Assembly: GCF_028554725.1 (NCBI RefSeq)
Contig: NC_071671.1
Coordinates: forward strand, 8,236,001-8,300,000
Origin: Zeugodacus cucurbitae
Taxonomy: Eukaryota > Arthropoda > Insecta > Diptera > Tephritidae
DNA length: 64,000 nt
Reading direction: 5' to 3'
Position numbers and translations under genes: made by a program. A model generated the notes under the pieces. That model had not been told where the DNA came from, made no database searches, and saw only the letters and a list, made by a program, of their open reading frames with translations. Numbering within the stretch: position 1 is the first letter of the stretch; each line of letters starts with the position of its first letter. Below, piece by piece: positions 47,105 through 58,249 of the stretch.

Positions 47105-47337
47105 GCTTAAATATTATTTAGCCAATTTCTGTCTAAACAAAATAATTTTTCTTCCATTTATTATATATATAAATAGTAAATATTGTGTTTAATTGTGTGC
47201 CCAGCTGTCGCAATTGCTTTGCGATTTATTATTTAGCCAATTTCTGTCTAAACAAATCAATCTATATTCCATTTATTATATATATAAATAGTAAATATTG
47301 TGTTTAATTGTGTGCTCAGCTGTCGCAATTGCTTTGC
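47105..47337 (+). repeat. Two-unit tandem duplication, period 115 bp
   Basis: The words TTATTTAGCCAATTTCTGTC, CCATTTATTATATATATAAA, TAGTAAATATTGTGTTTAAT and CAGCTGTCGCAATTGCTTTG occur twice in order, 115 bp apart. Only a few substitutions separate them, suggesting a fairly recent duplication. Non-coding. Confidence 0.9.
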
Positions 47338-47339
47338 TC

Positions 47340-48750
47340 CGCATTTCTAGACAGTTAAAATAGTTAAAATTTTTACCAAATTATATATGGAGTTTTAGTA
47401 CATTAACCTGCAGTAAAATTAACTAGTTATAAGCTACGCGACAACTAGTATAAGTGCAACTAGTCAACCGGCTGCCTTTTTCCAATACAAGAAACTGCTT
47501 CCTCTTTTAAATTTTAATGTTCTACAAACTGATAATTATCAGATTTTGTTCAGAAAAGTTGCCAGTTTCACACTAGTTCAAAATAGATTTATAACTGTAT
47601 AATTCAATTTATATGCTCAGGAACAATTTTAATTTGGAACTCGTCCGGAACTAGTACGATTTTGGTCATGAAATCCCAATTATAAACTGCTTTTACGCTA
47701 ACAAGTTTTAAGTTTCACTACAGACTGTGTGGAAACACATGTATTTGAGCATATATATATAGTAAATGCTTCAAACGAGTACGTGTGAGATACACACATC
47801 CATGTGAAAAATGCAGCGAAAACATTGACGTGAGTAGGTTCATTTCCCCTATATGTACACTATCTCAATAAAAGCGCTCCGTTTGAGTTTATCCATAATG
47901 TCACTTAGCTGGCATTTTTCGCTCCACTATTTTTCAGAAATTCTTTGAAATTCTTTCTATTGCCATTGGTTGCATACATATATCTACTGCGGTCCTTTCG
48001 TTTTGTTATCAATCGCGCGTTTGCACTCCCCGTGACTTCGCTCCGTTGCTAGTGCTCGCCTTTCTTTGCTCATCCAAATGGTTTGTGTGATGCTATCGTT
48101 TCATGTTTCTGGGCAGCTATCGGGTTTCCAATTGAATACATTCACATTGCTATCGACAAACAATAACAACACGCCATTACCGAACAACGCCACCTTTAAG
48201 TAAAATAATGCAAAAAAAAAAACGAAAAACTAAAAGCAAAGAGTTTGCTCAAAAGGCGAGTTTGTTAAAGCTGAGTGCTTCATACAGTCGTTCCTTCGGC
48301 CCTCTTCTGCAGACACATGTTTGCGTCCATTTATTCCGTCTTAGCTTTCACAGCGTCGACCAAACAATTATATAAAATTTTGCTTGGATACAACTAGAAC
48401 GGAGCGTTGTGGTGGTTGTGACGGCCGTTCCCATCGTCCACTAGCTGCTGTTGTCGCATCTGGTCGCTTACAAGTCGCTGGAGCTACATTGTCGCCTTGA
48501 TGTCGTTATCGCCACCATTATCGCCGGCAATCACTTGGTTATGTCCACATACATGCACGCAGTCTTACAAATATTGGCCCCATATGGGTGCGTCTGAGTT
48601 ATTCGCCTGCCCAATAAACACGAAATCCAAGTAGTTGTCGGAGAGAATGCGATGCAAGCTCGAAAAATGAAAATTGTACATATATTTTTCGCAGTAGTCG
48701 CGAATTCGAGATGAGTTCTAATAAATCAAGTTTCTGGACAACCAGGTCAC
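47340..48750. other. Non-coding stretch
   Basis: Nothing recognised; an A-run lies near 48213-48222. The 47990-48560 part is less AT-rich than average, without frames above 60 codons. Confidence 0.4.
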
Positions 48751-48754
48751 GCGT

Positions 48755-49145
48755 TCTCAGTTGTTGTTGTTCTTAATAAGTCCAGTTGTTGTCGAGGTCA
48801 TCTAACAGTCGGCTCAGAAAACGTGCTGTTTCGAGAGGGTCAGACCAAAGGAAGAGGTGGAGAGGAGGGTGTTAGATAAGTCGGGTTCGTTGAGCATGCA
48901 AAGAGGTGAATAGTATCAAAAGGGGCTTATTGCATGCAGCACATATATTTTGCATATCGGGGTTAAGTCTGGATAAGTAGGAGTTTAACCTGCTAAAATA
49001 TCCAGAAAGAAGTTGCACAAGGGTCACTCTGGTTTCGAGTTCATGGTCTGCTATGGGTGGTGGCTCCACTATGAATGACGTTAAAAGCGTGTTTGAAGCT
49101 GCCCACGTCCACCGTCTGGTCGGCGTATTGTGTTATGTCGTCGAG
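48755..49145 (-). mobile_element. Jockey-type LINE C-terminal end
   Basis: Minus strand: DDITQYADQTVD and FKHAFNVIHS (about 49080-49140). In another frame come MEPPPIADHELETRVTLVQL, LSGYFSRLNSYLSRLNPDMQ and NICAACNKP (48940-49069). After a further shift come LWSDPLETARFL and LLDDLDNN (about 48790-48850). This is the characteristic C-terminus of Jockey-like non-LTR elements: PPPIA-E-L, RxxLxQLxSG, CxxC and LWxxPxxxAxFL. RT and nuclease are absent, so it is a short 5'-truncated dead copy, distinct from the other LINE groups here. Confidence 0.8.
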
Positions 49146-49149
49146 TTAT

Positions 49150-51335
49150 TTTAGGAGCGACCTCTTCATGCACCTGGGAGGCGGTTCCGCTTTCATCAGA
49201 TGACTACATAGGTGATTTCTACGAAAACACTCTGGTGGAAACTGCTTGGTGATCAAACAAGCCCCACAACCGCCGGTTCTACGTTCTCGGAATAGGTCAG
49301 GATTCTACTGTTTGCTATTTCGAAGAACGAACACTGTTTGGATCGGTAAGTTTTCAGTTTTCTAAGTGAACTCAATGTGTTTGCTGGGTATAATCGGTGT
49401 CTCACGTAATGCGACAACTGCTTTCTTCTCTAACTCAATCGGTCAGTCTAACTGCGTTTGTTCTTTTCCAATTGTAAATTAGGATTTCCTCAGCAGCTTG
49501 CCTACGTTGCTGCCACATCCCATCCCATCCCAAACGCCATCTCAGGCGTATACTAAGTGTTTCATTTGGCAGCTGCAGAATCTTCTCTTCTCGATTTAAC
49601 TGTTTTATTGTTTCACTTTTATCTGCACATCGGTTCGATTGACTCGTTTGCACAATCATTTCGGAGCATTGTTTGCAACCACAATAGTTAGCATTTACGG
49701 CCGTCCATTAAAGTGCATCAGTTTACGGTGCCATTTTACAGAAATATTCCCAAAATACCCACCGAACACTAGACATTTCATCGATAATTGATAAGACAAA
49801 GAAAGTGTGCACGGTAGGAATCTATGGGGGGAATGGCTAGCTATGTAGCTACAACCAACAAATGTCCATACATAACAGTTTGGAAGCGGAAAGATATCGG
49901 GCTCTAAATAATGGCAGGCGAATGCTGAATAATGGCACAGGAAACCACATCTCTATGTGCGCTAAGCCATGAACCCTTCGTCCGTCTGGCGTCCTCGTCC
50001 TTTCAAAGGTCACACAGGCACACAGCACATAAAAGTGTCCCTCTCGTCCGCTTACTTGCTCCACTCGTATATAGTGTGTCTGTGTGTGAGTTTGTGTTTA
50101 TACGCATTATGTCAGAATCCGAATTGCATGTGGATTTGAGCTCGAGTTAACACTGAGCTGGATTTAATGGACGGAAGGAATGCAAATGCCGATAAGGATA
50201 GCAAGATTGCATCGTAATTGTGATGCTGCTGCTGCTGTCGATGACTACGATGAGGACAAACTAGCGACCGTTATAAATAACAATGAAATTCAAATTTCGA
50301 ATAATGATGTGCACACACACACACACACACACATGCTACAACAAAACAACAACAACATCCGACTACCGGCTACCGGGGCTATGCTCTATCCAGCACTCGT
50401 GTGGCATATGTCTGTGTGTGCATTTATATAATATTTGATCCGCATTGCATTTGCAACGACACATCGACATGCATCATAAGTCGACACTTTTGTGCTGGCG
50501 CCCAACCACATGCACACACACACTTACACTCACATGTACCGTTTCGAGCAGATTTATCTTCAGTGCTGTCAATTTGCGATTTTTGCTTTGCTTTGAGTAG
50601 TGTTGTTCCGGCTGGCGAACTGCTGTCAGTTGTTGCTGCATTCAATTATACCATACTTGCAAGTGGGCGACCGCAACGGGTGTGCATGGGGTTACATAAA
50701 TATGCAAACACACTAGTCTATGGTGTAGCATGCATAGCTGATTATGATGCAGGTGCCAATTTATTCTGTTCTGATGTGCATGGAGTATCGTTTTAACGAC
50801 AACACCGACAACAGTCCGATTTGCAGCAGCAGCTATGCCAGGTATTACAAAACCAGTGTCGCTTGTTTATATTCATTGTCACTGGTGTGGACCTGCTGCT
50901 GTCAATCGGTGCCACTGACATTGTCACCACAACACATCATTAACGATTTATGCAAATTGAAATTAATACCGCACGCCCTGTCAGTCACAGCCCTGCCTTT
51001 GCCAAAGTGCGTCGAACATTGAAAACTCGTTTGAAAAATATCCTACCCTTAGCTCATGTGTATCCTAAAAGTTGACTTTACAAAAATTTAATAGTGAGTA
51101 TTTTCATATTAGTACCGTTAGCCTGTAGTCTATACTCTAAGTCGATGCTTAGATAAAAGATAAGGCATAAAGATTGGGTTCACCAATGACCAGAAATTAG
51201 TTGTGCTCCAGTCACTTAATTCTGAGCAAAACCGTGAAAAAGTAGTTGCCTTGTGTCGGCAATCATTAAAAAATTTATAGAATAACTTAGCATTTTTATT
51301 TCCTTAAAAATAAGTTAGGACACACAGGCTTTAAA
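49150..51335. other. Non-coding stretch with CA repeats
   Basis: No gene recognised. Short frames at 49435-49659 and 49849-51022 show no domain; several are read through simple repeats. The GCTGCTGCTGCTG run is at about 50224-50237. Confidence 0.4.
50312..50332 (+). repeat. CA microsatellite
   Basis: About ten to eleven uninterrupted CA units; probably length-polymorphic. Confidence 0.95.
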
Positions 51336-51339
51336 GAGG

Positions 51340-51866
51340 TGCTGTGCTCTAGCACTGGATCACTGAACCTCTCGCGAGCTTGGTAAGCGCTGGTTAACAA
51401 CTAAAACCTGCTCGAGATCCTTATTGTCCAGAGTGGAGCGCAAGAGGTCGGCGGAACTGCGTGCATTTAAAAAGATTCGGCATTCCGCAATAGTGGGAGT
51501 ACTCACCCCACACTGAGGAATGGGCGTACATGCGATGAAGCTGGGAGTGCTGCCGGACACAAACTGCCGTAGCATGATGAAAACAAAAAGTTATTTCCTC
51601 CTGCACTGTCGCAAGACTGAGGTTGGAACAGCTCGGTAGCCATAATTTAGGCAAACCATGCGAACTTTCCGGAGTAGACATTAACTCAAAATTTGTTCAA
51701 AGCGCTTCGGCATACGCAAGGGTCTTCTTTGCTATCCTTACTTAGGAGTCTTCTGGCAACACAACGGACTGACACCTTTATTTGTACAAGTGGGATCCAC
51801 CGCACACCGTCCACAGTGGGACCTGTCGCGGAGGTCCGTCTTTTTTAACCTAACCTAATCTAAGGA
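51340..51866 (+). mobile_element. LINE 3' end, RNase H-type family (second subfamily)
   Basis: Plus-strand counterpart of 29278-29840. Aligned landmarks are GGATCACTGAACCTCTCGCG, AACAACTAAAACCT, TGGAGCGCAAGAGGTCGGC, GATGAAGCTGGGAGTGCTGC, GGTTGGAACAGCTCGG and ACAAGTGGGATCC. The coding extension (LGVLPDTNCRS-like) is broken by stops. The end is TAACCTAACCTAATCTAA at 51846-51863. Minus-strand frames over it are shadows. Confidence 0.75.
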
Positions 51867-51959
51867 GGTGAGCTTTTTACAACAGTTATACCTAAATCAG
51901 TCAGATATAACAGTTTCAATGAGCCAAGGCGTTACATCTACTGCATGTAAATATGTATG

Positions 51960-52500
51960 TATATTCTCATATTAGAATTCTCAGACAAAGGGAATCGCGA
52001 TATGATCCAACAAATCCAGCACCAAATTTGCACTCCTTTATATGGCCGCTGTAGTAGATGCCACAAGGACCAACTTTCTTCCGTCCTTGTGCCGTCCGTC
52101 GCACTTCTTGGATGGCGGTGATGTCAGCCTTTAGTAGTATGAGGACATCAAACAGCTGGGCAGAGGAAACTTTTTAATGAAGGGTACGGACATTCAGATG
52201 CATGTCCTCAAATGGTGATCCTTGCAGGGGTCGTCATTCAAAGGGGTGTTTCTCAACCGAGGATCCGTTTGATTTTTCTTTGGATGGGTTTTTTTACGCT
52301 GGCTTCCAAACCCTGCGCACAACCGCAGAAGCAGGTGTCGCCTTCTCACTTTAGCTCGTCTCCAAATGGATGTCTGTTGGCTACCCAGAGGATACTTGGT
52401 CTAAAACCCCAATTCGGGTGCTACTTGAGTCATATGCAAAATAATCGTACTTGGCTACTCCCAGTTGAATGGCAGTCAGAAACTTTTCTCAGTTGCGTGG
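51960..52500 (-). mobile_element. LINE 5' region with EEP endonuclease N-terminus
   Basis: Minus strand: an upstream region with FGSQRKKTHPKKNQTDPRLR precedes the nuclease. The apurinic-type endonuclease start follows as LFDVLILLKADITAIQEVRR (about 52090-52150), where the Glu in QEVR is the conserved catalytic acid. GRKKVGPCGIYYSGHIKECK and FGAGFVGSYRDSLCLRI come next. The order matches the nuclease of the LINE family whose RT is at 9655-10755 and 23060-23793; that link is from family knowledge, not overlap. It stops before the central nuclease motifs, so it is a fragment. It lies about 95 bases from the previous LINE end. Confidence 0.75.
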
Positions 52501-52509
52501 ACTTCTACA

Positions 52510-54360
52510 CATGAGCCCATCCACCAAGATCTCAAGCTTCTATCATTTTAAGATTTTGTCTATACATATATCCTGGAATCAGTTCGAGTTTTTTAAATTT
52601 ACACTATCTGACGTATGTCAATCTCCTCCAATACTCAGCATCGTCAAATTAATACCTATTTCTATTCTATATTATATTCTAACAATTAGTATTTGAATAG
52701 GAAATATTGAAGTTAGTAATCAGCATTATCTACAATGTTCATAGAGTTGTTGGTAAACTATCCACACGACAACAACAATGAGTTTTCCACAGCACACGAA
52801 AAATAACTTAGAGTAAGAGCAATCGTAAGGAAAACACGCCGTTCCTTGAGAAAAGCGTATCCATGTCCCTTTGAAATTTATATGTCGCCAGTTGCACGGG
52901 GACAGCAACAAATTGGCTGTCAACAGCAAATTGCACAGCAACAAAATATGCGTTTTAAATGCAATTTCCAACTGCCTCATTGCTTCGCTATTGCCACATT
53001 GTTGTTATTGTTGCCACACGGCAGCTAACTGTTGCTGCCGCGTTACTTGCGGGATGTGAGCTACCTGATGCTCCGCTAATGCACGGACTGACGCGAGGCA
53101 ACGAAGCTCCACATGCATATGCATTGACTGGCGTTATGTGCATATATGTATACATACATATCTATGTGGAGATAAACGCGTGTCAGCACATGCAAATAAT
53201 GAATAAATAACTAACAGGGAAAAGCAACACGCCAGACACATAATACAAAGCAAATATGCTTACGGGTTACTGCAAGTTTGCTGTTGCCTTCACCTTCAAC
53301 TTGCTGCACCACATATATCAACCAGCGTTGCCACTCCACACATTTTTATTACACTAAAATTGCACTGAAAATGTCGCCATGATAATGTGGGGAAAATAGT
53401 TTTCATTAAAGTGGTTTTGAAATTTTTGGGATAAGCTTAAATTTTTGGAACACAAGCTCATGAAGCCAAAAGCTGAAAGCCAACTGAAATGGTTGCTAAT
53501 TGTCAAAATTTAAAAATTAGTCTGAACATTTCGTTGCGATATGGCAACGCTTATGCCAACCACAGGCGACCAGGGCGCACAACAACTTCTCTTGTGCGTC
53601 AGGTACACGCTTGAATTGCAAGTCTCCGCATGCAACAACTTAGCAACCAACGTACCCTGAATATGCCACAAATCACCATAAGTATGTTGCACGCATTCGT
53701 ACAAAATGGGATTTCAACGAAGGCGCTTGCACTGAGCATGCAAATTAAAGAGTAGGGTTGTATGGTGGCTGCGTGGCTGAGTGGAAGCAGCGTGAACAGT
53801 TACACGCTTGAGAATCTAAAACCGCAAACTTGCATCCGCAACAACACCAACAACAACAGCGACTGTTGTGTTGCCTTGCTGCCTTTGCTGCAGCAACAGT
53901 GTAACGAGCGCAAGAGCCACAACGACTCTTGATGTGTGCAACACAACAACACCAAGGACAATGGGAGAAGTGCTGGCGCAGCAACACGTGGCGACAAACG
54001 CGTAAACCACTGCATATGGATAACAACTTCAACATTATGTTGATGCAACAATGGCTAAAGCAACAATAACACGACATAAGTGGATACATATAAGTTGCCA
54101 TAACAAATGTGTTGTTTGTAAGCGAAGCAATGACAAACAACTCGCAATTGCGTGGCGTTGCCCTGCAGGAAAAGCGTGCAGTAGAGAGTAATATAAATAA
54201 ATTCCGATAAGTATTTATTTTAATAATCTTAAAATTCAATGAAAAACTAAAACTTGCATTTATTTTAGTGCATACCTATATTCTATGCACCCACCCACTA
54301 CATTCAAAACTGTTATTGAACAATTGGAAGTTGAACCCTCGACCGTCCTCGATGACAATA
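52510..54360. other. Non-coding stretch
   Basis: No gene recognised. CAACAACAC-type triplet runs at about 53831-53960 create the 164-codon minus-strand frame at 53745-54239, which is low-complexity Cys/Val/Ala sequence. Confidence 0.4.
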
Positions 54361-54363
54361 ATT

Positions 54364-54711
54364 TTAGGTCCACAACTTTGCTTCCGCCGTTTTCCAATAG
54401 ATTTCTCTAGGCTCAAGCACTGGTCGATTAAATCGATTAAATCGTTTTATATCGATCTTGAACATTTGTGTCAACATAAACCCAACAAAATATTTGTAGA
54501 TATCTGTTGGCATCCCAAACTTATTCTCAATTGAAAATGTCACTTTTTGAGCCGAATTCTCGACATTTGCGGGAAATTTTGCTTTTCTCTTTTAACTCCT
54601 AGAAAAGTGCTGCCGAGGTTCATCGAATGCTTTCGGGTATGTAGGGTAAGGCTGTCCTAAGTGAAAAAAAGACTTAAACAAAAAACGGCGGAAGCAAAGT
54701 TGTAGACCTAA
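54364..54711 (+). mobile_element. MITE F3 (348 bp)
   Basis: Starts TTAGGTCCACAACTTTGCTT and continues CCGCCGTTTT; ends with the inverse AAAACGGCGGAAGCAAAGTT and GTAGACCTAA. TA at both borders. It contains GATTAAATCGATTAAATCG, the AATATTTGTAGATATCTGTT/GGCATCCCAAAC block found inverted in F1, and the GACATTTGC block found in F2. It is the longest copy and probably nearest the ancestral internal sequence. Confidence 0.88.
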
Positions 54712-54889
54712 TAATTAAATCAAAATTTTCAAAAATTAGTTTTTGCTATAGCGGAATTATTCTGAATTTAGAGTCTGCAAGATGCCCGCCCTGACGCTCA
54801 CTCAGTTAAAATACCAATCCCCACATTTCATCAGCTACCAGGCCAGGGCGAGCACTTTCACTCTCATCACTCTTCTGAAAGTGATAAAC

Positions 54890-55835
54890 GTGACTGTGAT
54901 TATTTGGGGACGATGCCCAACGTTTTAAACAAAATGAGTTAAGTGACCTCAGCAGAGACCTCAATCTTTCATATTAAGCATCTGGAATTCTAGCTTCTAG
55001 GTTGAAGTACAGGAAATTACTCGAACAAGGAACTAAGATTATATTTTACCACACTAGAGAAAAGGATTTTCTACCTTTTTTTGGTTGAAAGTATACTGAG
55101 CATCAAAGGATCATTTATGTGGACTTAAAAATGGTCAGCTTCCTTCAGGGTCAAAAGAGTGATTTCACCAAATATCCATGCTTCCTGTGCCTCTGGCATA
55201 GCAGAGATAAAACACACCTTTGGATTAGAAAAGGTAGCCTAAGAGAGAAAACCTTTTTAACGATCCCTTAGTTGAACAAGAGAAAATCATATCCCCACCA
55301 CTTCGTATTTAACTGGTCCTAATAAAAAAGTTTGTGAAAGCTCTTGATAAAACTGGACTATGCTTTGTATATATTGGTAAAAAAATGTCCCAGTTAAGTT
55401 CAGAAAAACTGAAAGCAGAAATAGTTGACGGCCCACAAATATGGCAATTTATAACGGACCCTGAATTTTGTAACGTGCTTAAATGAGGTAGAACGGAAAT
55501 CTGGAACTCATTTATCTCTGTTTTTCAAAAATTTCTGGGGAAACGCAGGGCTGACAACTACAAGAATGAGATCAATGAGATGCTCGACAATTTCAGATCG
55601 TTTAGGTGCAACATGTGCATAAAATTACATTATTTACATAGTCACTTGGACCGGTTTTCAGAAAATTTTGGGAGACTTCAGTAAGAAACAGGGTGAAAGG
55701 TTTCACCAAGGTATTAAGACTGTGTAGAACCGCTAGCAAAGACGTTGGAACACAAACATGATGGCAGATTACTGCTGGAGACAGTTCCCAAAACAGAACG
55801 AAGAACCGTCAACCCAACAGTGGTACTTAAAATTG
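54890..55835 (+). pseudogene. Stop-riddled relic of an arthropod transposon-type protein
   Basis: No long frame exists, yet plus-strand translation gives an ordered protein. It starts NELSDLSRDLNLS then YRKLLEQGTKIIFYHTREKD and FLPFF (about 54933-55075). After a deletion comes VDLKMVSFLQGQKSDFTKYP then CFLCLWHSRDK (about 55120-55215), with a CxxC pair. NDPLVEQEKIISPPLRI, KKFVKALDKTG and LSSEKLKAEIVDGPQIWQFI lead to WNSFISVFQKFLGKRRADNY and MLDNFRSFRCNMCIKLHYLH. The last piece is SHLDRFSENFGRLQ followed by E-x-G (about 55260-55690). The pieces resemble, from memory, a large insect/arthropod repeat-borne protein family. I cannot name its superfamily. It has many stops and at least one large deletion. 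Confidence 0.75.
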
Positions 55836-55839
55836 TTTG

Positions 55840-56840
55840 TTAAATATTTTTAACCGCAACAATAACAACAACTGAAGATTTGTATTACAAAATTATTCAA
55901 ATTTGTTATTGTCATACCCATACTCAATAATTCTAATACCATTGAAACTAATTGCACATTATTTATTTTATAAGAACGATATTTATTACAAAGAGCAGAC
56001 GGAGAACACCAACTAACAATATCAGGAGATACTTACATAAAATTGTAAGCAAATCTACAAAGACGCTGAAATGCATAACTACCATATTTCTAAAGCGCTG
56101 TGACGCATTCACGAGCTTATCTTATTGAAACATTGTTGCTGGCATCGGCAATACATAAGAGACAGCATTTGCTGCTGCTGCTTCAATGTTAACGATACAG
56201 TTGTCAATGCTGTCACTTCACTATTTGTATACAATGCAACAATAACACATAACTGGCAGAGGAAAACGGAACAGCAAGCGGCAAACAGCGTATTCTTCAT
56301 TGAAATACACCCACACAAGCGCAAACTCACACATACCCGCCAACACACACGCACACACAATATCCACATCACTTTATGAAAAATAGAAATTCTTATTCAC
56401 TCCCAAAATGTCTCGCTTCACATGCTACATTTTATTGTGTATGAAAAGGATTGACAGCTTTTCAGTTTGAATAGATGAAACGATTTGTACAATTTATGAT
56501 TTATTGCATTGCTACTAGTTGATTCTGCAACACTTTGTGGCACACACACACACACACACAGCTGGATCCGTTTTGTTGGCGTCGGAAAGCCCGACACCCG
56601 GTTTGCTATGCCCATTGTGTAGCGATGATTTGTTGAAAATGAAATACATTTAGCAGAAACGACACGTGATCTGCATTATCGACGCACGATTGTAATTTAA
56701 TAAATGAGTTTCTTGAAAATTCAGACTCGATTTTAAAAATCCACAGCAAAAATTGCTTTAAAGCGATACTGAATTTAAGGCAAAATGTTCAAAGCAAAGT
56801 TGTTTCGTTTGTTTGGTACTAAGTGCAAAATTAATTTTAA
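55840..56840. other. Non-coding stretch
   Basis: No gene recognised. Frames at 56109-56379 on both strands read simple repeats (CTGCTGCTG, ACAC). Confidence 0.4.
56541..56560 (+). repeat. CA microsatellite
   Basis: Ten uninterrupted CA units. Confidence 0.95.
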
Positions 56841-56844
56841 TTTT

Positions 56845-58249
56845 AACAAGTAAGGAAAGGCTAAGTTCGGCTGCAACCGAACATTTTATACTCTCGCAAT
56901 TTATTGAAGAAATTTTACTAAGATAACACACAACTTGACATAAAGTTCGGCATAAAGTTTAATAGAATAGCGAAAATCATCATATATGGTATATGAGGGC
57001 TGAGGTAATTCCTGAACCGATTTCACTTAATTTCAACAGCAAGGTACACTATATCCAAGACTATGTGCTCACTTAATTTCCCTAAAATATCTCACATATT
57101 AACCAATACATATATGCGGAATAAAGCCACCGTATTTTTGATAAACCTATAATTAGGTATATGGGAGCTAGGAGATCCGATGACCCGATTTTAATCATTA
57201 TTGGAACAGAGACACACAATTAGAAGAAAACAATTTCCCCTGAATTACATTATAGATCTGAGAGATTTACCCATATTTTCGGTTAAAATTTACCCTTAGG
57301 CGCTGAGTTCAACATGTTCGATAACTGGGACCTTGAAAAGTTATAATCCGTTTTCGACAATTTTTTCACAAGTGAAGCCAGAGATGATATGCACTATTTG
57401 TGTAAAGTTTTATCCCGCTATCTTCATTGGATCCTTATGTTTATATATAAAGTGAAGGAATCAGATGGAATTCAAAATTGAGTTATAAGGAAAATAGTCG
57501 TGGTTGTGAACCGATTTCGCACATTTTTCATTCGTGTTATCAGGGTGTCAAGAAAATATTATATACCGTATTTCATTCGAATCGGTCGAGTAGTTCTTGA
57601 GATTTGGTTTTTGACCCATAAGTGGGCGATGTCACGCCCATTTTACACATTGTAAAAAAATCTGAGCGCAGCTTCCTTCTGTCATTTATTTTGTAAAATT
57701 TAGTGTTTCGGACGTTTTTCGTTAGTGAGTTAACACACTTTTAATAATTTTCAACCTAACCTTTGTATGGGAGGTGGGCGTGGTTATTATCCGATTTCAA
57801 CTATTTTCATGGTGTGTGGTGGGATACGTAAGACCCCCGACTGCAGAAAGTTTGGTTTATATAGCTTCATTGGTTTGCGAGATATATACAAATAACCGAT
57901 TTGGGGGCGGCGCCACGCCCGCTTCCCTACTTTTATAACTCTATTTATAGCTTAGATACTTTATAAGTTTTTGGTTTTCGCCATTTTGTGGGGGTGGCAA
58001 TGCTCCGATTTTGTCCATCTTCGAAAGCAACCTCCTCAGGGTGCCAAGAAATACGTGTTCCAAGTTTCATTAAGATATCTCAATTTTTACTCAAGTTATC
58101 CGGATTTCAAATTGTCTCGTCATCCTGATCATTTTGATATATATAACCCTATATCTAACTCGTTTGGTTTTATAACTTACAAACAACCGTTATTTGAACA
58201 AAACTATTGTACTCTCTTAGCAACTTTTGTTGCGAGAGTATAAAAATAA
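56845..58249 (-). mobile_element. Helitron-like repeat, copy C (complete, 1.4 kb)
   Basis: The best preserved copy. Left terminus AACAAGTAAGGAAAGGCTAA, hairpin GTTCGG/CCGAAC (56865-56882), then TATACTCTCGCAA (56887-56899). The right side has ACTCTCTTAGCAAC-TTTT-GTTGCGAGAGT as a hairpin (58210-58239), with TTGCGAGAGTATA (58230-58242) as a perfect 13-bp inverse of the left word. The GTCY tract seen in copy B is deleted here between GTTATCCGG and the following words. It is non-coding; the 90-codon frame at 57971-58243 is repeat. Orientation is set so that the CTTGTT end is 3'. Confidence 0.82.

Noticed and set aside
53745..54239. 164-codon frame, minus strand
   Set aside because: Caused by CAACAACAC triplet runs; repetitive Cys/Val/Ala text in three overlapping frames.
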